Source of the DNA: CAZSPL01 sp964608735
GTDB lineage: Bacteria > JAJVIF01 > JAPKYR01 > CAZSPL01
Reading direction: 5' to 3'
Length of the DNA: 8,001 nt
Assembly: GCA_964608735.1 (NCBI GenBank)
Contig: CAZSPL010000188.1
Location: forward strand, 1 to 8,001
Made by a program: the position numbers and the translations under genes
The notes under the pieces: generated by a model
Database searches by the model: none
What the model saw: only the letters and a program-made list of their open reading frames with translations
Told to the model about the DNA's origin: nothing
Shown here: positions 1-4,843 of the stretch, piece after piece
Layout of the letters: each line of letters begins with the position of its first letter
How positions within the stretch are numbered: the first letter of the stretch is position 1

Positions 1-841
1 CCTGCAGCCTGATGCGTGTGATAAGCGTGAGCGTGCCCTCGCTTCCGACGAGGAGTTTCGTCGGGTCGAAATCATAGCCTTCGAGGACGTCGTAAAGCAG
101 ATACCCCGATGAATTCTTCGCGTTTTTCTGGCGATGCGCCTTTATCAGTTCATCGTTGCTCGATAAAAGCTTCTCGATGTTGTTGAGTATCCTCGCCCAT
201 GTCCCGCCCTTCTCCTGAATCGCCGCGTCGATCTTCCCCCCGAGGCTGTACGGCTCCGCGATTGCGGTGGTGCCGTCGCTAAGCACGATGTGCATCCTCC
301 GCACCCACTCGCGGGTCGCGCCGTATTTCACGGTGCGGCTTCCACCCGCGTTGTTCGCGGCCATCCCGCCGATGGTCGCCACCCGTCCGCTCGCCGGATC
401 CGGCGGGAAAAATTTCCCGTGAGGAGTGAGGAACGCGGTCAGCTCATCGAGACGAAGCCCCGGTCCGACATCGATTATCTCGGCGGACGGGTCGAAATCC
501 AGCACCTTCCCCATGTACTTCGAAAAATCGATTATCATCCCCCCCGCCGACAACGCCTGCCCCGCGAGGCTCGACCCGCCGCCGCGAGCCGTGACATTCA
601 GCCCGTTGCGGCGCGCGAAATCGACCGCCACCGAGCAGTCGCGGTCGTCGCGCGGAAGCACGATTATCGACGGCGGTATCTCATACATCGCCGCCGACTG
701 CGAGTATGCGATTACATCCAGCCTGCCGGTGAGCACTTCGCCCGAAATCCCCTTGCGAAGATTCCTGACTTCCGATACGCTCAGCCCCTTCGCCCTCTGA
801 AGGTCTGCTATGACCGACTCATTTTCCGCGGCGCTTGCCAA
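1..841 (-). CDS. FAD-binding oxidoreductase, GlcD/D-lactate dehydrogenase type, N-terminal part
   Basis: This is the first 280 residues of a PCMH-type flavoprotein; the C-terminus lies beyond base 1. Visible hallmarks are the FAD pyrophosphate-binding loop RGGGSSLAGQ (residues 86-95), the stretch FFPPDPAS followed by ATIGGMAANNAGGS (144-168), and LLVGSEGTL (263-271). The segment 221-250, ending in KNSSGYLL, resembles the insert of long D-lactate dehydrogenases that carry a C-terminal Fe-S/CCG domain; short glycolate oxidase GlcD proteins lack it. I therefore infer oxidation of a 2-hydroxy acid such as D-lactate, with electrons passed to the respiratory chain, but the substrate cannot be read from this part. 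The start is taken as TTG at 841-839: a strong AGGGGAG ribosome site (847-853) lies 5 bases upstream, and no ATG is available. An in-frame GTG at 847-845 would touch that site and is less likely. The gene seems to have its own promoter. Confidence 0.88.
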   Translation of the reverse strand, partial: MASAAENESVIADLQRAKGLSVSEVRNLRKGISGEVLTGRLDVIAYSQSAAMYEIPPSIIVLPRDDRDCSVAVDFARRNGLNVTARGGGSSLAGQALSAGGMIIDFSKYMGKVLDFDPSAEIIDVGPGLRLDELTAFLTPHGKFFPPDPASGRVATIGGMAANNAGGSRTVKYGATREWVRRMHIVLSDGTTAIAEPYSLGGKIDAAIQEKGGTWARILNNIEKLLSSNDELIKAHRQKNAKNSSGYLLYDVLEGYDFDPTKLLVGSEGTLTLITRIRLQ

Positions 842-902
842 TAACACTCCCCTCTGGTGGCGTATGAACACGTCACCGCATTGAATATCGATGCGAAAGG
901 GG

Positions 903-911
903 ATTATATCA
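903..911 (-). promoter_or_regulatory. Extended -10 promoter for the FAD oxidoreductase gene
   Basis: Read on the minus strand this is TGATATAAT, a consensus TATAAT box with an upstream TGn extension. No convincing -35 box is present at 17 bases, as is common for extended -10 promoters. Transcription would start near 895 and leave a leader of about 55 bases before the TTG codon. The site lies in the 111-base gap after the antitoxin stop, so the oxidoreductase can be transcribed apart from the toxin-antitoxin pair. Confidence 0.5.
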
Positions 912-952
912 TGATGATAAGAGGGTTGTGGATGGTAAGGGAGGATGACAAT

Positions 953-2041
953 CTAATTCTCACGTATGTCAAGCTTGCGCTTGAGGCCGTTGAGATTTTT
1001 CCACGGAATGTATCCTTCCTTCTGCAGCCTGCCCACGACGATACCGGGCGCGATACCGATTTCATACGCAAACTCCAATACCGCGACCCCGCTGAAACTC
1101 CCTTTTTCCACGAAGTCCTGAAACGAACCCCTTGGAATCAGCAATTCTTCTGCGAACCGGTTCGCTTCATCTTCCTTATCGCTGCATCCTTCGTCCGTCT
1201 CGATGAATTCCTCTCGCTTGCCATGCTTCAAAATATGGCAGCATTCATGCAAGAAAGTGAACCACAACTGGTCGTCCGTTTTTCCCCTGAGGCTCAGTTG
1301 TATCAATGCCTTGCTCGGGCTCAGCCAACGCGTCGCTCCCCAGGCCCTCGTGCCCGGCAACTCTGGAATGAACACTACCGCGACACCGCATTCCGCGCAG
1401 GCCTTCTGTATCTGGAGCAGATAGGCGGAAGGCTCGTAACGTGTCAAGGCCCTCAGGCCGGCAAGAATCGCTTTAAATCGTCTTTCTTCGAAGGGCTCGC
1501 ATGGCACATCCTGCGCTACTAACTCCCCGCGCCTGAGCCAGGCCGCCAGTGCGTAGTCTGAACTGTTCAACGTCTTGGATTTCCTGTACTCCGCTGCCCG
1601 TCCTCGCCACATCTGGAACCAACTCTCCGGTGATGCAACCCCGAAATATGACAGCAGGGCCTTCAATTTCTCCACCTTGTCACGCGGGTTGTCAATCCAT
1701 CCGAGCTTGGCCATCGCGGAAAGCGGGAAATTGTCAACCCATTTTATCTCTTTCTCAAGGCGCTCCTGCTCAGCTTTGCGCGCAAGGTATTCCCGGTAAT
1801 GGCTTTCGCGGTTATTCCAGAATGATGCCGGTATACCGAGCACACGCTCCAGGTGCAGGGCCGTTTCCGGTGTTATCGCGGCTATCCCGTTAATGATTTC
1901 ATTGATGGTCTTTCTCGGCCTGCCTGTGCGTTCCGCAAGTTCCGCCTGGGTCATCCCCAGCTCCATGATAACCTCGAGAAGCGTTTCGCCGGGGCGCGAT
2001 ACTTCGTCGGGAGTGTATTCATTCAACATTTCTCTAACCAT
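953..2041 (-). CDS. higA: HigA-family antitoxin fused to an ImmA/IrrE-like zinc peptidase domain
   Basis: The 362-residue protein has two recognisable parts. Residues about 16-85 form an XRE-type helix-turn-helix typical of HigA antitoxins: PGETLLEVIMELGMTQAELA is followed by TINEIINGIAAIT and then by LGIPASFW. After a linker that includes a Glu/Lys-rich stretch (88-100), residues about 200-345 match the ImmA/IrrE (DUF955) peptidase fold, with the zinc motif HECCH at 265-269 and DEANRFAEELLIP (291-303), which holds the likely third ligand E292. A simple HigA is about 100 residues, so this is a long form. ATG at 2041 overlaps the toxin stop by 8 bases (ATGGTTAG), and GAGG lies upstream at proper spacing, so translational coupling is likely. 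Expected role: neutralise the upstream toxin and repress the shared promoter. Whether the peptidase cleaves itself, another regulator or nothing cannot be told from sequence. The zinc motif appears intact. Confidence 0.9.
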   Translation of the reverse strand: MVREMLNEYTPDEVSRPGETLLEVIMELGMTQAELAERTGRPRKTINEIINGIAAITPETALHLERVLGIPASFWNNRESHYREYLARKAEQERLEKEIKWVDNFPLSAMAKLGWIDNPRDKVEKLKALLSYFGVASPESWFQMWRGRAAEYRKSKTLNSSDYALAAWLRRGELVAQDVPCEPFEERRFKAILAGLRALTRYEPSAYLLQIQKACAECGVAVVFIPELPGTRAWGATRWLSPSKALIQLSLRGKTDDQLWFTFLHECCHILKHGKREEFIETDEGCSDKEDEANRFAEELLIPRGSFQDFVEKGSFSGVAVLEFAYEIGIAPGIVVGRLQKEGYIPWKNLNGLKRKLDIREN

Positions 2042-2369
2042 GGGTATCCTCTACTTCGATTATTTCAATGCATGTCACGCCGGACCAGTCGATTCCACCA
2101 TCGGGCTTGGCAGGCACGGGCTCGTGATTCGGACGAAAAAGCAGACGCTTCGGGTGTACGACATCGACTGAAAACTGCCCTTTTCGATCTGCTTCCATCT
2201 CGTGGCAGCGGCCGGGGAGGAGGCGCATTGTCTCGAGATTCGGCGCGGCCCTCAATTCGTCCAATCTCTGACCTATTTTTTTCGCGCAATCCCGGCCGTA
2301 TTTCCTCTCGCACAGTTTCTTGTCGCAAAGCACCTTACCAAGCTTTGTTGATCTGAACGTTATATCCAC
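2034..2369 (-). CDS. RelE/HigB-like toxin of a type II toxin-antitoxin pair
   Basis: This 111-residue basic protein fits the RelE/ParE superfamily, in the HigB-like (killer protein) branch. The best marks are the central LLPGRCHEMEADRKGQFSVD (residues 50-69), where the His-x(3-4)-D-x-KG-x-(W/F)-S-(V/I) pattern of these toxins is kept, then RLLFRP (75-80), and GGIDWSGVTC with a terminal IEVEDTHG, which are typical of the larger members. Family members are usually ribosome-dependent mRNA endonucleases; here that is inferred. Five cysteines (15, 20, 28, 55, 100) are many for such a small cytoplasmic protein. The start is GTG at 2369; no other start codon fits the frame, and only a weak purine stretch precedes it, the better GAGGAAAGGG lying about 19 bases away. 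The toxin comes first and the antitoxin second, the order of higBA operons. Confidence 0.85.
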   Translation of the reverse strand: MDITFRSTKLGKVLCDKKLCERKYGRDCAKKIGQRLDELRAAPNLETMRLLPGRCHEMEADRKGQFSVDVVHPKRLLFRPNHEPVPAKPDGGIDWSGVTCIEIIEVEDTHG

Positions 2370-2422
2370 GGTTTGCGCGCTCTCTACCCTTTCCTCAAAT
2401 AGTATCGAGTAATTCTATAAAT

Positions 2423-2451
2423 ATATTAACCCCAAAGGTTAATAAAATCAA
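2423..2451 (-). promoter_or_regulatory. Promoter of the toxin-antitoxin operon
   Basis: On the minus strand TTGATT (2451-2446) and TAATAT (2428-2423) are separated by 17 bases, each matching four of six consensus positions. Transcription would start near 2416, leaving a leader of about 47 bases before the toxin GTG. The surrounding 2400-2450 stretch is markedly AT-rich compared with its neighbours, which supports a promoter here. Confidence 0.6.
2424..2444. promoter_or_regulatory. Inverted-repeat operator, probable HigA binding site
   Basis: TATTAACC (2424-2431) and GGTTAATA (2437-2444) are perfect inverted arms of 8 bases around a 5-base spacer. The repeat fills almost the whole gap between the -35 and -10 boxes of the toxin-antitoxin promoter. 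HigA antitoxins are known to bind inverted repeats over their own promoter, so this is the natural operator. A second full copy was not seen nearby. Confidence 0.6.
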
Positions 2452-2490
2452 GAGCACGGTAATAAACTACAGGATTTCCTTCATGCCATA

Positions 2491-2617
2491 TTCCGCGGAC
2501 AGCCCCGAAGCATGTAGCCCGCGGCACAGTCCCCGGACGCATGATGCAAATCCCTTCAACATCCTGCCTGGGACTGTCCCAAGGGCTGATTACGAACTAT
2601 CCTGTCCCCTCAGCGCA
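2491..2617. repeat. Left cluster of GGGACAGTCCC-type palindromic repeats
   Basis: The cluster has four blocks that recur on the other side of the TPM gene. Block A (2491-2514) contains GGACAGCCCCGAAGCATG. Block B (2518-2570) ends in a 32-base unit at 2539-2570 that matches 3270-3301 at 29 positions. Block C (2570-2588) starts with the palindrome GGGACTGTCCC followed by AAGGGCTG. Block D (2601-2617) is CCTGTCCCCTCAGCGCA and overlaps the stop codon of the TPM gene. The style resembles REP-type elements; no associated transposase gene is in the window. The rest of the 2370-2609 intergenic gap holds the toxin promoter and nothing else recognisable. Confidence 0.75.
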
Positions 2618-3191
2618 GGATCCCCGCCACCGCCCGTCTGAATCCTTCTACAGTATCCCCCCGCGAAATCGCTTCCGCCAGCTCCGATGCCGCTCCGCTT
2701 ACCGCACCCGCCGGCACTATCCCGAACAACCCCCTTCCAATCGCTATCTCCACGCGCATATGCGCCGGGTCATAATAAAACAAGATTCCCCGCTCGCCGT
2801 TTGCAATCCCGACCGTCCAGTCGTTGTATAGCGAAAACGCGAACCCCGCGGGCGTCTGGTCCTCTGGAGTATTGAATGTCACGAAAAATACCGGGATATC
2901 CGCGTGCTCCCCGATAATCCGCCCGATCCCCGCGCGCTCTTCATCACCGAGCACCCCCGCGGCATCGGCTATCCCGTCGACAAGCACCGGCGGCGGATGC
3001 AGCGGGTTCGACTCATCGGTATCCTGGAATCCGCAGTAAGAACAGAACGATGCTCCACCGTCCCATTCCTCGTTGCATGTCGGGCAGGGGGGATGCTTCA
3101 CTTTCGGCTCGGCCGGTGAATCATCGGCAAGCGTATCCTCCTCCACGACCTCAGCGCTCTCAACTCCGGTTTCTTCGTTTTCCATCATCAT
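2610..3191 (-). CDS. Soluble zinc ribbon-TPM domain protein
   Basis: The 193-residue product starts with an acidic, disordered segment (1-32) and continues with a four-cysteine zinc ribbon, CPTC (36-39) and CSYC (50-53). A TPM domain (about 69-193) follows, starting VDGIADAAGVLGDEER and including the strands GILFYYDP and VEIAIGRGLFGIVP. TPM domains occur in proteins linked to phosphatase activity, photosystem repair and respiratory complexes, so no precise role can be given. Most TPM proteins are exported or membrane-anchored; this one has neither a signal peptide nor a membrane segment and looks cytoplasmic. The chosen start is the first of three consecutive ATG codons (3191, 3188, 3185). 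It has no ribosome site but lies 8 bases from a consensus -10 box. The frame stays open to a GTG at 3440 with a good AAGGA site (3445-3449); that longer form would add 83 residues encoded by repeat sequence. I prefer the short form, at moderate confidence. Confidence 0.72.
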   Translation of the reverse strand: MMMENEETGVESAEVVEEDTLADDSPAEPKVKHPPCPTCNEEWDGGASFCSYCGFQDTDESNPLHPPPVLVDGIADAAGVLGDEERAGIGRIIGEHADIPVFFVTFNTPEDQTPAGFAFSLYNDWTVGIANGERGILFYYDPAHMRVEIAIGRGLFGIVPAGAVSGAASELAEAISRGDTVEGFRRAVAGILR

Positions 3192-3198
3192 GGGGGGA

Positions 3199-3207
3199 AT
3201 TATATCA
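3199..3207 (-). promoter_or_regulatory. Extended -10 box at the TPM gene, possibly leaderless
   Basis: The minus strand reads TGATATAAT, then T, six C and ATG. The seven bases between the -10 box and the ATG place the expected transcription start on or next to the A of the start codon, so the message could lack a leader. This fits with the absence of a Shine-Dalgarno sequence. The -35 region (GGACTA at 17 bases) is poor and lies within repeat sequence. Confidence 0.45.
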
Positions 3208-3212
3208 CACAG

Positions 3213-3434
3213 CCCGCGGGATAGTCCTCGAACTACCCCCGGGGACAGCTCGCGGGACAGTCCCAAGATGCATAATGCAAATCCACTCAACATCCTGCCT
3301 GAATTCCGGGGACAGGCCCCGAAGCATGGATGGCATGAAACTACGTAAAACCCTTCCACTCCTTCCCAAACCCATAATCTCGAAACGGCCTGTCCCCTCA
3401 CCGCACACAGCATGCAGGACAGTCCCAAGGGCTG
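3213..3434. repeat. Right cluster of GGGACAGTCCC-type palindromic repeats
   Basis: This cluster fills most of the 291-base gap between lpxK and the TPM gene and reuses the blocks of the left cluster. Block B' (3213-3301) has several degenerate GGGACAG units, the palindrome GGGACAGTCCC (3254-3264) and the shared 32-base unit (3270-3301). Block A' (3304-3328) holds CGGGGACAGGCCCCG, able to form a short hairpin. Block D' is at 3389-3405. Block C' (3416-3434) matches 2570-2588 at 17 of 19 positions. The order here is B-A-D-C, against A-B-C-D on the left, so this is not a simple direct duplication. Confidence 0.75.
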
Positions 3435-3460
3435 CACCACCTTATCCTTCTTCCCAGTAA

Positions 3461-3489
3461 ATTATACTTTACAGAAAATCCCCTACCAA
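3461..3489 (-). promoter_or_regulatory. Candidate promoter overlapping the lpxK stop codon
   Basis: The minus strand has TTGGTA (3489-3484), a 17-base spacer and a consensus TATAAT (3466-3461). Transcription would start near 3454, just before the AAGGA site and GTG codon of the long version of the TPM reading frame. It could drive either that long form or a transcript with a leader of roughly 260 bases running through the repeats. An imperfect GTAAA...TTTAC inverted repeat overlaps the -10 box. Confidence 0.45.
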
Positions 3490-4733
3490 TAATTCTCCGG
3501 CGATTTCCCCTCTGTCGGCTTCCCCGCCGGCATGGCCGACGAACCCTCGGTCTTCGCCGGACGCGGGTCCGTGGACAGCCTCTCATAGTCTTCCTTCACG
3601 CTGAATATCCGCTCTCCCGCATCAGACTTTAACTTTGATTCAGACTGCTTAACTGTTATGGTATTGCGTAGCACTTGATTAAGTATCTCCAGAAACTCCT
3701 CTTCCTTGCGCATCTCAAACTTGATAGGAATACTGTAAACCGGTGCGTGAAGCTCATTCAGACGTCGTCCCAGCCGTACCGCATCCTTTTCAGTCGTCAA
3801 TATGATATGCGCGCCCTCTTCGAGCACGCGCTTGTTGATATACTGAATATCCTTGCTCGTATACCTGTGATGATCCGCATATCTAAGCGGCTTCACCAGG
3901 CGCATGCCGAGCTTCTCCAGCATAAGCTCGAAGCCCCTCGGGTTGCCTATCGCGCTGAGCGGCATCGCCCGGCGAGTCATCAACAGCTCCGTATCCGCGC
4001 CGTAGCCGCTTTTTATCGCCGAAAGGCTCTGCGGGATGAACGACGACAGGAAAATATGCGTGCCGGTGCGCAAATACGGCTTTATCCGGTTGATTATCCC
4101 CTTCAAATCGCCGCCGCTTATGAGCTCGGTACGCGTAAGAATCACCACATCCGCCCGGCTCAGCGACTCAAGCGGCTCGCGCATCATCCCCTCGCGGGGG
4201 AATCCGGCCTCGCCGAACGGCCGGAGCGCGTCGATGAGAAGCACGTTCAAATCCCGCGCCAGCGATGTGAACTGGTAGGCGTCATCGAACACCAGCACAT
4301 CCAGCCCGAAACGGTCTATCATCGCGGCACCGGCCTCCGCCTTGTGCTTCCCGACCGCCACGGGGATGCCCAGCTCGAGCAATTCCCGCGCCATGAGGAA
4401 CGCCTCGTCGCCCGCTTCGCGCGGCCCGGCATATATCTTCTTCCCGTCGCTGACGATGCCGCCGATATTCTCCATCTCGCCGCGGTATCCCCTGAGATGC
4501 ACCCCGACCTTCATCGCCGGATGCAGCCGCTTTATCTGCTCGACAATCCAGCGCACGGTCGGCGTCTTGCCGGTTCCGCCGAGGGTGATGTTCCCCACGC
4601 AGATTATCTTTGCGCCGAGCTTGATCGGCTGAAGCTCGAACTCCTCCACGCGCTTCTTGCCGATAAGGGCATAGAGACGCTTGAACGGCCACGTCAGCCA
4701 GTACAGCACCGATGTCAGCAGCTTACGTATCAT
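3483..4733 (-). CDS. lpxK: Tetraacyldisaccharide 4'-kinase LpxK
   Basis: LpxK phosphorylates the 4' position of the tetraacyl disaccharide to make lipid IVA in lipid A synthesis, at the inner face of the cytoplasmic membrane. The 416-residue protein shows an N-terminal amphipathic/membrane-associating segment (1-25), the P-loop GNITLGGTGKTP (47-58), LRGYRGE (80-86), GDEAFLMAR (108-116), VFDDAYQ (148-154, where many members have DDGFQH), REPL near 185-188, DHHRYT (287-292; this region carries the catalytic His in the family) and TTEKDAVRLG (313-322). Typical LpxK is about 330-350 residues; here a polar, Pro/Lys/Glu-rich tail (about 360-416) is added. The start is ATG at 4733, which gives the usual family N-terminus. 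It has no clear ribosome site, and the frame stays open to a TTG at 4808. No other lipid A gene is visible in the window. Confidence 0.94.
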   Translation of the reverse strand: MIRKLLTSVLYWLTWPFKRLYALIGKKRVEEFELQPIKLGAKIICVGNITLGGTGKTPTVRWIVEQIKRLHPAMKVGVHLRGYRGEMENIGGIVSDGKKIYAGPREAGDEAFLMARELLELGIPVAVGKHKAEAGAAMIDRFGLDVLVFDDAYQFTSLARDLNVLLIDALRPFGEAGFPREGMMREPLESLSRADVVILTRTELISGGDLKGIINRIKPYLRTGTHIFLSSFIPQSLSAIKSGYGADTELLMTRRAMPLSAIGNPRGFELMLEKLGMRLVKPLRYADHHRYTSKDIQYINKRVLEEGAHIILTTEKDAVRLGRRLNELHAPVYSIPIKFEMRKEEEFLEILNQVLRNTITVKQSESKLKSDAGERIFSVKEDYERLSTDPRPAKTEGSSAMPAGKPTEGKSPENYW

Positions 4734-4785
4734 CTTCAATAATATCGGGATGAGAATAGCACATTGCCCTTCGCGGGCAAAGGGA

Positions 4786-4813
4786 ATTGTGGGATTTGAA
4801 GGGCTCAAGTCAA
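4786..4813 (-). promoter_or_regulatory. Possible lpxK promoter
   Basis: TTGACT (4813-4808) and CACAAT (4791-4786) are spaced by 16 bases on the minus strand, five and four matches to consensus. Transcription would start near 4779, with a leader of about 46 bases. That leader contains a short hairpin, TTGCCC/GGGCAA (4764-4780). The -10 box is weak, so this is tentative; readthrough from the lipoprotein gene is an alternative. Confidence 0.3.
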
Positions 4814-4843
4814 GCGGGATGGGCCAAATCCTTCAGTGCTTTG

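Noticed and set aside
290..844. 184-codon open frame on the plus strand
   Set aside because: It is opposite the FAD-binding oxidoreductase and is Arg/Pro/His-rich, as expected for an antisense shadow.
857..1522. 221-codon open frame on the plus strand
   Set aside because: It lies opposite the peptidase half of the antitoxin gene, which has clear family motifs; the plus-strand product has none.
3213..3434. CRISPR array
   Set aside because: The repeated units are short, palindromic, unevenly spaced and reordered, without regular spacers of constant length.
3675..4742. 355-codon open frame on the plus strand, opposite lpxK
   Set aside because: It is antisense to an unmistakable lpxK, with Arg/His/Leu-rich composition typical of the opposite strand of a GC-rich gene, and has no recognisable motif.
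4764..4780. Hairpin TTGCCC/GGGCAA as a terminator after the lipoprotein gene
   Set aside because: The stem has only 6 pairs and no T-run follows on the minus strand; it may be a chance or leader structure.
4734..4808. Longer LpxK starting at TTG 4808
   Set aside because: The extra 25 residues have no family resemblance, there is no ribosome site for the TTG, and the ATG at 4733 gives the normal LpxK N-terminus.
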